DNA of 64,000 nt from Ustilaginoidea virens (lineage: Eukaryota > Ascomycota > Sordariomycetes > Hypocreales > Clavicipitaceae), in contig NC_057317.1 in the NCBI RefSeq assembly GCF_000687475.1, positions 3,686,001 through 3,750,000 of the forward strand. The letters are read 5' to 3'. The notes under the pieces are model-generated. The model had not been told where the DNA came from. It worked only from the letters and a program-made list of their open reading frames with translations, and did no database searches. Every line of letters begins with the position of its first letter. Positions within the stretch are counted from its first letter, which is position 1. Positions 12,201 through 21,219 of the stretch are shown here, one piece after another. The translations under genes were made by a program, and so were the position numbers.

Positions 12201-12995
12201 TGCCCTGGAAGCCAGTCGTGGAGAATGACCCTGCTGGAGCCTGGGGCTGTGACGGTTCGGGTTGCTGTGCGAGGACTTGCGCTGTTGCTGAAAGTGCTTC
12301 TGTAGATTGCTTCCCGAACTTGCGTCTGGCATAGGGCCGAGTCGGGGTGGTGCTGCTCGCGAGGTTTGTCGCCGAGAAGCGATGCGCCTTGATTCGCTCA
12401 AGCTCAAGGCCATCTGCACGATTCGAGCCGAGTCGGTGTCGATTTCATCGTCATGTGAACTGCTTCTGTCATCTTGAGAGTGGGTAGTTTGTTCGCCTGA
12501 CGACACCGCGCCACAGGTCTCTGTCGGTTGCGAAAGCCTATGTTGATTCGACCGCACAGGTTGAGATGCTTGCGGAGACTGTAATGCCTTGCCGTCTGGC
12601 TCGGCACTGTTTCGAGCAGGAGTGCCTGGACCGGCAGACCGACTGCTACCAGAAAGAGCGCGTTGCAACAAGAATCCTCCACTGGACTGGAGTCTTTTTG
12701 ATCTTCGCATGCTTTCCCCTCGCTGCATAGTGTCTCTCCCGCCACGAGCTGTCCCCTCAAGGCTCAATTCAGGCAGTTGATGGTCGTGATGCCCTGCAGC
12801 GGCTCCAGGACTTGTAGACGTTTTGGCGGCTGAGGACCCGGCGACATCTTGTACACGCCGACCGGTCCTGCTGTCGCTTCGGCTTCGGCTCGATTGCCCA
12901 GTATGGCTTCTGCTTCCGGATCGATTGTCGGGGGTCGAAAAGGTGCTGCCCGGGTTAAGATGACTAGGCGACCTGGTTGCACTACGGTCCTCCAT
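9204..12995 (-). CDS. Large Ser-rich protein with C-terminal membrane anchor, function unknown
   Basis: A single uninterrupted 1263-codon frame starts at ATG 12993-12995 and stops with TAG at 9204-9206. Most of the protein is low-complexity Ser/Arg/Gln/Pro sequence, with SASASAS and SQSQSQ tracts encoded by short tandem repeats near 10245-10280 and 11285-11310. The last ~150 residues look folded: a helical segment, a few Cys, then a strongly basic Arg-rich stretch followed by about 45 Trp/Leu/Val-rich residues to the end. That end would form a membrane hairpin or tail anchor with positive residues on one side. The length and single frame make it a convincing gene. I do not recognise the family; an ER or nuclear-envelope location is only a guess from the C-terminal topology. 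Confidence 0.75.
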   Translation of the reverse strand: MEDRSATRSPSHLNPGSTFSTPDNRSGSRSHTGQSSRSRSDSRTGRRVQDVAGSSAAKTSTSPGAAAGHHDHQLPELSLEGTARGGRDTMQRGESMRRSKRLQSSGGFLLQRALSGSSRSAGPGTPARNSAEPDGKALQSPQASQPVRSNQHRLSQPTETCGAVSSGEQTTHSQDDRSSSHDDEIDTDSARIVQMALSLSESRRIASRRQTSRAAPPRLGPMPDASSGSNLQKHFQQQRKSSHSNPNRHSPRLQQGHSPRLASRALDSPLAHTSFEGVHDGHFSYQFSPSTLARAQKAKDHLELMAQYRRLLDVLPPLKSGSGRNLAASPPGSPIARKSFNFGGHGDSGQLGRQYNPLQYIRNRKVRARERKVIDGEKQGFRDLDSVKPWVDRAVERATSFAANPDDGNCVLPPFPDARDALEQPLPDSLSRTATRARRPRVDWFVEPCDIMADAYWLELGNHKELIEDRNWRKIFPPLAPISRTVSRDATVDPCDVIPPFSLQDDDPLNGQISGVSKVDTATSHNSAKDRAKQTLHNIRAFPHRHNASNLHSDFMWHKRDSASASASASDISGSESEQRKVLNKLPGPRENDSNGSVQRNSKPLLDAQGADMMVVAKDACQTDVSKASGAAVSDTEPFPPPGTLKTPERNPLSQRSSRHRGRKESLVDASDSDQRGAFDSSLLLGSPMRNVAGRQSLHVMDQSRKDAICSRDSSAPTSPELQPARVNTEPMTSTQHALAPSLSRSESPHKNPISKIKQIIRHKSSGDCGILEQDDRWRPAALEPDSSEKMPWSEGRQSTSSQPSLPVALMPLEPVKTHLRTGSGNRPWPEEQAGLRGIFRGPRIDTVIRGGVSKLGDMLRKKDDGGYLPADMETTDESGGEGAQGRSGSSVVSRRPSRRAADGQSQSQSQSQPKNFLDSMPQFNRIHEENDAPPAGNPADDSANLWHQSLQQPNLLRPLRMGPQSVSPSASAESRPAKLGESDASESDSRRGGGNISDRLRDADGRSTSLLGSCRAEDDGRSTKSGRWPIANKGTPTEQTRLMRREIVRFRALVLSTGIKAMEISRRAQEAHKPFEPGCLATTDCSARSGCAGIAWTDIAKLCPDTAAQIADGSVACYELYSVAGRCLHTAIQTSGRRWQASADQFTSRTCLQLQNRIGDVRSRIADDLLEKSRQAGDTADETSRDLALGQPLKVKAVVDTIEKMLRRRRRRLRWLRRALWLTVEWLLVGFMWYVWFMVMILRVFLALGKGFVRAARWLLWL

Positions 12996-13171
12996 GACGG
13001 AAGAGCCTGGCCCATGGCTAGGAGACGCTCAAGCTATAGAGACGATGTAGTCGCCATGGAGGAGAGTGCAAACTTTAGATGCTGTGGATGCAATCAGAAG
13101 TGCTGCTGTCTCTATTCGGGAGCAATCTCGGTCAGGATGACGATTCGCGAGGAGGTTACACATATGGGGGC

Positions 13172-13197
13172 GGGGGGGGGGGGGGGGGGGGGGGGGG
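13172..13197. repeat. poly(G) run, 26 bp
   Basis: Uninterrupted G run followed by an A-rich tract, about 180 bp upstream of the start of the 1263-aa minus-strand gene. Confidence 0.85.
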
Positions 13198-13821
13198 AAA
13201 GAAAAGAAGGTTGAGGTCTGGTTTATTTGAAGGCCTGGAGAGCTATTGACGTTGAAGTGAGTCGGTGATCCAGGGGCTCCTGCCTCTAATAAGCTGCTGG
13301 AGCTTGAGGCCGGCTGACTAGGTACCTACCTTAGGTAGTTGATAGGTACTGCACCTAAGGTGCCTTGCCATGTGCCAGGCGCTTAAACTATACGCATGTA
13401 CTCCGTACCAGTTACGTTAGTAGGTACCTGTCAATACCCGTCTGTGACTGCCTACGGGTACCGCACAGCACGCATGTTGGTTACGAGGTATGTCGGTACA
13501 GTACGGAGTACGGAGTACCCACCCACCCTCTCTGCCGGTTCAAAGTTTTGCACAACAGTTGCTCGCAATCAATTGCAAACTTCCCAGTTGGGTGATTCGA
13601 ATTTAGTAGGGCCATGCCGGCGCTGCTCCGCGACTTGGCAGGCATCGAGACCGATTTCCCGATTATTGAGTTGGACGGGAAGCTCTGTCTTGGCTTACAG
13701 GTTAAGGTTAGGCTAGGCCAACCGAGGCTCACATGCCATGCTTGTCAAGTGCCTGCCTGGTCTTCTTCTCAACGCCGCCCTTCTTGTGTCGTCAGAGCCG
13801 AGTTGGTTTATTACTCCCCAG

Positions 13822-13962
13822 AGAGTCTCATCTATACGTACAGGGTTGTGCGGCATTGCAAGTTAGTTATACATGCCCAAGGCAACACTATCCGCAGAGT
13901 CTCATCTATATACGTACAGTGTTGTGCGGCGTTGCAAGTTGTACATGCCAAAGGCAACACTA
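13822..13962. repeat. Imperfect tandem duplication (69 and 67 bp)
   Basis: Copies at 13822-13890 and 13896-13962 both begin AGAGTCTCATCTATA and both end AAGGCAACACTA, with a 5-bp spacer and a few substitutions and indels. No coding sense is seen. Confidence 0.85.
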
Positions 13963-14013
13963 CCTCCCCCCGTCTTCCTCCTTCTCGTTTGAAAACACGG
14001 AGGGCAATGGATA

Positions 14014-17000
14014 CTACCCAGCGGTGGCTACATCCCCTACTGCATCTTCACATCTCCCGCACAGCCCGTCGGGCTGCTCCGCCAAGTAGCGCCAACACCG
14101 GGTGCACTTCTGCAGCCGCGGGGGCAGGACATGCACGGTGCCACCCACGGAGCCCTCGAGGAGCTCGATGTCTCTCGAGTACCGCCAGGCCGACTGACTC
14201 TCCGCAGGTTCACTCTTCAACTGCACTTCCGAGACCACAAAGATGGCGTCAAGCTCGTCAATGTACTCTTCCAAGATACTCGTCACCTGTTCGTCCGCGG
14301 TATCGATCAGAACGGAGCACTGGAGAGAGCTGCCTACTGCTTTGGCCTCGCGAGCTTGCTCTAGCCCCGCCTTGACTGCTTCATGGACGGCCGTCAGGTA
14401 AACGAGGTCTTTGCGTAGCTTTGCCGGCTCAACCGTCAGTCGCTCGGTGGCCGGGAGAGGGGACTGGTAAAGCTGTCGAGTTGGGCTGAGAGAGCTGCTG
14501 CCAGTCGACACGTGTCATTGTCAGAGAAGCTCATGGTCCAAGTAGCTTGATATTAACATGTTGCGCCAACAAAAGCTACAGGAGAAACTTACATGTCTTC
14601 CATCCATGGTGGACGATGCGACCACGCCTCCTCCACCAAGATGGGCGCGATGGGAGCGAGCATGCGCAGGAACCCGACCAGGATGGGTTCAAGAGCGCCG
14701 CCCCCGTCTCCGCAGTAAAGGCGATCCTTGAGACCCTCAAGGTAAAAGGCAGACAGGTCAGTCGCAACCCAGCGATTTATCAATGCTGTTGCTTTGTGGA
14801 ACTCGTACTTGTTCAAAGCCTCCCAAACTTGGGCCATTGTGTCCCTCAGCTGCATGATTGCAATCTGGTCCAACCGCGTGAGCGGAGCATGACGACTAGA
14901 TTCGTGTAGCGAACCCAGGATCATCTTGAGAATTGTTCGATACTTGACAAGGGCGTTATGGATAGGCTGCAGTATGGAAGGTCCAATGAGGATATCCGAC
15001 GTAAAGTCGCTGCTGGCTGCCCAAAGTCTCAAGGCATCTGGTCCGAGGGCATCGAACCGCGGTGCCTCTTTACATCCAGCGTTGCCACCTTTGCCCTTGC
15101 TCCTGACTGGTGGAAGCAGTCGTCCATCAATAACCTCCTCGGGCAGAACAGTGTTGCCCATAGACTTGGACATCTTTTTACCCTGGGCATCCAGTGTGAA
15201 TCCATGGGTGATGAGCGTTCGGAATGGCGGCTGAATGTTTTCGTCTGGCACCCCATTTGCTCTCTGGTTTGCCACATAGGTCAAGAGGCTGGACTGGAAC
15301 CAGCCGCGATGTTGATCCGATCCCTCGAGATATACATCCACAGGTGTCTCGGTCTCCATCCAGCTCGTGCCACTGTCAAACCACACATCCATCGTATCTG
15401 TTCCCCGGCGATATCCTCTTCCCTGCAGGGCCGACGGTATCCACGCAGGATCCTCGGGTGCGTCTGAAAACCATGCTTGCGCCGTTCGTTGCTCCATGAC
15501 GGAAATTATATGCTCGATCGTCTGCTCATCCATGACGGCACCATCGTCTTGGTCGTACAAGGCAGGAATCGGAACTCCCCAGGAACGCTGACGGGAGATG
15601 CACCACTCGCTCCGGCCCTTTACGAAACTTTCCAACCGAGACCTGCCCGACTCTGGAACAAAGCACACGTTGCTCAAGGCCTTTAGTGAAATCTCCTTGA
15701 TTCGTCCCACATCAGCAAACCACTGCGCTGTTGCTCTCACGACCACAGGTTGCTTTGTACGCCAGTCGTAAGGGTATTTGTGCTCCAGCTGATGTGTCGC
15801 CAGCACGTCATCACCAATCAAATCCAAGACGGCTTTGCCTGCACCCTCCAGAATGTTGGGAGCTTGAGTGAGAAGTTGAGGCTGGTCCGGATATGCGTCT
15901 TCGGTGAAGTAACCGTCGTCAGTGATTGGCGCAAACGCCTCGATGCCTAGCCTGGCGCAAACCTCATAATCATCTTGGCCGTGACCAGGCGCCATGTGAA
16001 CCAATCCAGTGCCAGATTCGGCCGACACAAAATCTGCGTGAACGACTGGTTGCGCCGAGGAGGATGCACCACGCAACTTGTTGCGGTAATGCAATCCAGC
16101 CAGGTCTGAGCCACGGATCGAGTCCGCAACAACTCTAAACTCGGGCAGCACGCCACGCATCGCGTCAACCCGACTTGAAGCAACCAGGAGCCCGTAGTTG
16201 TCAATCTGCAAGAGCGAGTACGTCAAGTCGCCATGGACAGCGATGGCTTTGTTGGCCGGAAGTGTCCAAGGGGTGGTGGTCCAAACGGCTGCGAAGATGG
16301 GACCGTCAAACCCACGCAGCTCCGATACAGGCTTGCCGTCAGCAAGGATGGGAAATCTGACATATGCAGAGTGAGAAGTGTGATCATGACGGTATTCGAG
16401 CTCGGCTTCCGCCAGCGCCGTTCTAGATGACGTCGACCAGTACACCGGCTTGCGTTTTCTGTAAATGAGCCCGTTTTGAACCATCTTCTGAAACACTCGC
16501 AATTGCCTAATCTCGTAATCGGGGTCCATGGTAGTCCACTTGTTATCCCAATCAGCCATGACCCCAAAGGATTGGAACCCTTTCATCTGATCGATGACGG
16601 CCTTGCCGGCCAGCCGTCTTGCTGCTTGGCGCACTTTGACGGGACCGTGGCCGCTGGCAGCAGGATTCGATCCCAGGGCTTTCATCTCAATGGGGAGACC
16701 GTGGCAATCCCAGCTCGGTCTGTATACGACGCGCCTTCCCCCTAGCACCTGGGTGCGAAGGATCATGTCCTTGAGGATCTTGTTGATGGCGTGCCCAACA
16801 TGAAGGGGACCATTCGCATACGGAGGGCCATCGTGGAGAACAAAGGGATCTTGCTGGGGTCGGTTGCTTGACTGCCATTGGTACAGCTCTTGAGAACATG
16901 CTTGTAGATACTGTTGACGAAATTTCGGGTTCGGTCGAGCACTGCGTGGGACGGACGGACGGCGGAAAAAATAATCAGACCAGCATTTCGGTGCAGGAGA

Positions 17001-17074
17001 GCATTCCGCGAGCGTCGTACTTACGGAAAACTGGACTTGGGCAGCTTCAACGTCGCCTTCCATGACTTTGACAT
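14014..17074 (-). CDS. ISM1: Isoleucyl-tRNA synthetase, mitochondrial
   Basis: Charges mitochondrial tRNA-Ile. Minus-strand exons are 17074-17025, 16941-14593 and 14497-14014, totalling 2883 nt (960 aa). Exon 1 gives a short basic/Ser-Leu leader starting MSKSW, consistent with a mitochondrial presequence; the GTAAGT donor leaves phase 2 and exon 2 resumes at ARPNPKFR. The class Ia signatures are intact: HVGH at residues 64-67 and KMSKS at about 606-610. The editing (CP1) domain lies between them. Exon 3 gives the anticodon-binding end and a C-terminal zinc-type C-x2-C ... C-x2-C pair, as in bacterial-type IleRS. The bacterial-type organisation supports the mitochondrial rather than the cytosolic enzyme. 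The exon 3 acceptor could instead be 3 nt further on, which would only drop one codon. The start faces the 284-aa gene across a 472-bp divergent promoter. Confidence 0.93.
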
Positions 17075-17546
17075 GTTTCGGCCCCTTTCATGGCATGGCC
17101 ACCCGGAGTGTGGATTGGGCAATTCGACCTAGACTTGAATCCGTGACGTGGTGTTTGGCGGTGTGTTGTGCTGCGTTGCTGCAAACCAACGAGGAACATG
17201 AGCCATTGATTGGAGGCAACATTGAAACTTGCGTGAGGTCTGGTGCTGCTAGCTGCTAACTCCTACAGTAGCTGCTATTGCAGGGCTCCAGCCGGGGGCC
17301 GTCAAGATGGATCAATGTCAATAATGTTATTGACAAGAACTGGACTGGACGGCTGGGGCCATCATTTCGGCGCACTGACAATTAGTGGGTGGTAGCGGGG
17401 CAGAGCTTCAAGCCAGTTGCACGACCAACCGACCATTGACCAGACGCTTCAAATCCCTTCCACCACCCGCACATGCGCACGTGCATTCTTATTCACTGTC
17501 GTATCATGCCATGACGTGATGCGACGTGCCGTGACGTGGTCGGAAA
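17075..17546. promoter_or_regulatory. Divergent promoter between IleRS and the 284-aa gene
   Basis: A 472-bp gap between two divergent start codons. It contains TGACGTGATGCGACGTG-type repeats close to the plus-strand start (about 17510-17540), which could be CRE/bZIP-like sites. No TATA box was identified. Confidence 0.4.
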
Positions 17547-18463
17547 ATGGCACCTGTGCGCAGATACTTGAGAATATCAAAGTATTCGGTTCTCGAATGT
17601 CGCATCTATTTGGATAATCCCTCTCTGGCCCAGTCTTGGCTCTTGAACCCCGTCAAGCCTGTGCTGCCGCGCATCATTGAATGCGTCCGCCCGTTGGTGC
17701 TCCCAAAACTACGTGAAGAGAGAGAACGAAGCAACAAGAAGAGCTCCAAAAAAAGGAGTGTCAAGGACGTCATTGTTCGAGGTAAGTGGAACTTGGGAAA
17801 GGGATGGAGGAGTTGGGTGTAACTAATGGTCCTCCCTCCCTAGAAGACTTTGAAGTGTCTGTTTTCCTGACCGAGACGTCCACTCGCCACTCGCTGCTCA
17901 CAAAGCAGAAGCACTTTCGGGAAAAAGGACCTGGGCTGATGCAGTCCAACTCTGCGAAGCTGATTAGGGAGACGAACCACGTCCCCGTTGACGTTGACCG
18001 GGTGCAAACCGAAGCTCTGGTGATTCGCGAGGAGAATGGCGAAGAAGACGACGTGCAGCTATCCGAAATCCCACCAGCCAGTGCACAAAAGCGCCGTCGA
18101 GGGCACGGAAAAAACCAAGACTCTGACTCTGATGCCCATGCTCCCGACACGAATCGTGAGCAAGATGGCCACATTGACCTCGACGCGGACGGGGACGAAC
18201 GGCGCCCAAAACGGCCGCGCGTGCCAGACGTCCTCGAAAACGATGACAGCCTCGACGAGGAAGACGATAAGAAGAAGCTAACTATGGACGTATCTTACCA
18301 AGGATTCGCCATCTATGGTCGAGTTCTTTGTCTTGTGGTCCGTAAAACAGGGAACAAGACTCGGCCCAACCAGCAAAATGCGAATGCTGCGTCTGGAGGG
18401 CAAGCCAGCATGGAGAACTGGATCACGTCAACGCAGATTCCAATGGGCCAAGAGTCTGAGTGA
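17547..18463 (+). CDS. Conserved fungal protein of unknown function, 284 aa
   Basis: Exons 17547-17781 and 17844-18463 (855 nt). The 62-bp intron has a GTAAGT donor, an ACTAAT branch point and a CCCTAG acceptor, and a split Glu codon joins the exons. The N-terminus begins MAPVRRYLRISKYSVLE and continues with a conserved-looking domain of about 80 residues ending in a Lys/Arg-rich helix. After the intron, EDFEVSVFLTETSTRHSLL continues the folded part. Residues ~130-220 are acidic, disordered and NLS-like (KRRRG, RRPKRPR). A short conserved-looking block follows (YQGFAIYGRVLCLVV). The layout suggests a nuclear protein. I have the impression of similar proteins across Pezizomycotina but cannot name a function. 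Confidence 0.8.
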
Positions 18464-18594
18464 GATGATGAGACAGTGGGCTTGTCCGCAAAGGTTTCCT
18501 ACCTACCTAGCGCTCAACGAGGAATTAGACATAATCTCCCGGGTTTCTTGGGGGAGCGTGCTGATACGACGCCTACCTGCCCAGGACCAACCCG

Positions 18595-18627
<33 letters not shown>

Positions 18628-20416
18628 CCCGCACAGAAGTTTGAAGCACGCTCAAACAATTATACGATGTGCAAGAAAATGCAGGTTTCCTGATCTTGGA
18701 CATGCGGGCCGTGTTCGTGGCTGGTACGTTGCCAGGCCAAACCACTGCAAGGAGAACAGATTTCCGCTCTGCCGAAAAAAATATGGAGTACTTGCGTTTG
18801 CGGTCACCCAAGTCTCACCCAAGTCTTCCCTAGTCTTATCAGACATGGTCCGCGGTTGTGATGAGCAGCAATTGGCGTGATGATGATGATGATGATGATG
18901 CTACACCTGTCGGTGGTGGCCAGGTGGTTAGACGGGCTGGCGTCTTGATATGAAAACACCCGGCTGTACAGAGTACGGTGTAGTCGGTAGATAATTGCTC
19001 ATCGGTGGGCTCGCTGCGTGTTGTTGATCTGTGTGGCGCTGGTTGGGAGTGAACATGGGGATACTGGTAAGACAACCGATTCATTATACTTGCCAACACA
19101 ACCCTACCAAAAAGCGCCCTTTCTAACGACATGGCAGTGCAGGCAGGCATTCTTATTCCCCCCTGGCAATCTATAACTGATCTGCAACACTAGTCATGTC
19201 TACACTGGCACTTTTCAGATACATGTCTCCTTGGACTGATGCCACGCTCCCGGACATCTACACTGGCGCTTTCCAAGAATCTCCCTGGACTGATGCCAAA
19301 TAGTTTTTCGTCTAGCTTGCACTATCCGGGGCCCGTTGGCGAAATACCGCGGGGCTCTCTCGCTAGCGGCGAACATTCTCGTGTACTCGAGCTTGTTATC
19401 ACGTCTTACTATAGACTGCAACAACGATTCTCCTAGCTTATACAAAAAGAGCATGCGGGTATACTGATTTGTGGTCACCTTGCTCCTGAAAGTCGAGGTA
19501 GCAGGGAAGGTTCGCCTATTTCTCTTCTTCTTCTTTTTTTTTCCTTTTTTTTCCTTTTTGACAAGAGGCCAGCGTAGCACCTCGCCGGTAGTCAGTCTAG
19601 AGGGCAATCTTTCAATGCTGTTTGGCTTGACGATTTGAGGTTGGTGTTCGGTAGTGCATCTGTGTGGGTTCGGTACGTGCTCTCGTGATACTGTTGCTGG
19701 AGTATTTGGTGTTGCACGAGCAGGAGGCAGCTTGTCTCTGCTGCGGACCAGAGCAGGCATCTAGTACGGAGTACAGCAGCCATCCATCAAGGCAGCCTTT
19801 CAGAGCGAGCAACAGTGGAGAGGCTGCAAGGGGGAAACGACAACGCTAGCATCTGGTGTCAACTTAGTTACTGCCGATCGGAATGGAAGCGTCAAGGGGT
19901 TTTCCCACAACAAGAGACAATTCGACGATATACACCGAGTCCGACCCAACAGTGCAACGGGTCGGTTCCCCAACTTTCCCCTGCTTTTCAACATGCGGGC
20001 CCGAGACACACAAAAAAAAACAAAAACAAAAAAAAAGGCACCAGACTTATTTGACCAGACTTGCTGATGCACTGCGCGCCACTGCGAGTCCGGGTGCGGA
20101 TCCAGCTTGGCGATTCTTACACTGGGAAATACACTCTCACTTACTTGCCTGCTCAACGGGCGCGTTTCTTTCATTCGACTTGCTCCATGTACACATGACA
20201 CCTGCCGCGGACTTTTTTTTTTCCTTCTTTTCTTTTTTTTTTTCCTTTTTTTGTGTTCCTCTAGTTGCAAGCCACGATGGGGACATTTTTCTTCTGGCTC
20301 ATGCAGGGCAGGGCAGGGCGACCTGCGCACGCCCCTTGAGCACACGCCTAGCTTAGGACGGACCTGGGTAAGCTGTCCAGACGGCCAGGGCAGGTGATCG
20401 GCAGCAGATCTGGTGC
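18464..20416. other. Intergenic, start of a gene-poor tract
   Basis: Holds a T29 run (18599-18627), a (GAT)n run (about 18879-18901), further T- and A-rich tracts near 19525-19558 and 20010-20037, and TACGGAGTA motifs (18785, 18967, 19765). Small ORFs here have no coding character. The last 9 bp (20408-20416) are the target duplication of the adjacent transposon. Confidence 0.5.
18599..18627. repeat. poly(T) run, 29 bp
   Basis: Uninterrupted T run downstream of the 284-aa gene; on the minus strand it is poly(A). Confidence 0.9.
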
Positions 20417-21219
20417 GAGACTACATATCGACCGACCTATGCCCCCCCCTTGTCATTCGACCCCCCCATAATAACTTAACTGACCTGACCAAGGCTCTTT
20501 CCTAATATAGAGATACGCTAATAAAGAGTAGTGGATCCTTTAATCTACAGTAGCCACTAGACTATAAGTATCTTTATATATATTTTCCTATAGGAGGTGA
20601 CTTCTATTATATTTTTACCAGGTATCCCTACCTAAGAACCTAATATTAAAAGTAAATAAAGTACCTTTATATAGACTTTTCTATAGAAAGCGACTTCCTT
20701 TCTTTTTACTAGGTAGGTACTTAGGTACTTAGGTATTATAGTAGAAAAAAGTACCTTTATATATATTTTTCTGTATAAAGTGACTTCTAATACTTCTACT
20801 AAGTGCCTAGTACCTAGGTACCTAGGTACCTACCTATTTAGTAGGTACTAGGGATAGAAAGAGAGGTAGGTACCTTTATATATATATTTCTATATAAAGT
20901 GACTTATTTTATTTCTTATATTAGGTACCCTTATATAAGAACCTAATAAAACAGCAGAGAAAGTACTTCTCTCTATATTTTTCTATAGAAAGTGACTTCT
21001 TTAATTTCTTTTACTAGGTACCCCTACCTAGGAACCTAGTAAAATAGCAGAGAAAGTACTTCTCTATATAGTATTCTATGTAAAGTGACCTGACCCTACT
21101 ATTCCCTAATAAACCAATTATATTAAGAGTATAGCCCATAGCAATGGTCAGGTCAGTTAAGTTATTATGGGGGGGTCGGATGACAAGGGGGGGACACAGG
21201 TCGGTTGACCTGTACCCTC
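20417..21219. mobile_element. MULE-like MITE, 803 bp, with 9-bp target duplication
   Basis: Terminal inverted repeats of about 75 bp (20417-20491 and 21145-21219) both start GAG and share ACCGACCT, C7-8, TTGTCAT, a second C7 and ATAATAACTTAACTGACC. The element is flanked on both sides by the identical 9-mer ATCTGGTGC (20408-20416 and 21220-21228), the target-duplication length typical of Mutator-like elements. There is no transposase and no long ORF, so it is non-autonomous. The interior is very AT-rich and made of about six degenerate units with an AAAGTACCTTTATATA-like core. The same termini occur in the element at 42762-45533 and the fragment at 55313-55484. The TIRs and target duplication are seen directly; the MULE assignment is inferred from the duplication length. 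Confidence 0.88.
20568..21090. repeat. Internal ~90-120-bp degenerate repeats of the MITE
   Basis: Related units begin near 20568, 20661, 20751, 20870, 20957 and 21050. Each carries a CTTTATATA ... TTTCTATA(G/T)AAAGTGACTT block followed by TACTAGGTACC-like sequence. Partial copies lie just inside both TIRs of the element at 42762-45533. Confidence 0.75.

Larger units (their letters stand above)
12996..14013. other. Intergenic: promoter side of the 1263-aa gene, G26 run and a tandem duplication
   Basis: Contains a G run at 13172-13197, a CCTACCTTAGGTAG-type palindromic cluster (13320-13365), TACGGAGTA motifs (about 13500-13518) and a 69-bp tandem duplication (13822-13962). It lies upstream of the 1263-aa gene start and downstream of the IleRS stop. 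No gene is supported. Confidence 0.5.

Noticed and set aside
13614..14375. 253-codon plus-strand ORF overlapping the IleRS 3' end
   Set aside because: It crosses the tandem duplication and the antisense of IleRS exon 3; no domain and no plausible start context.
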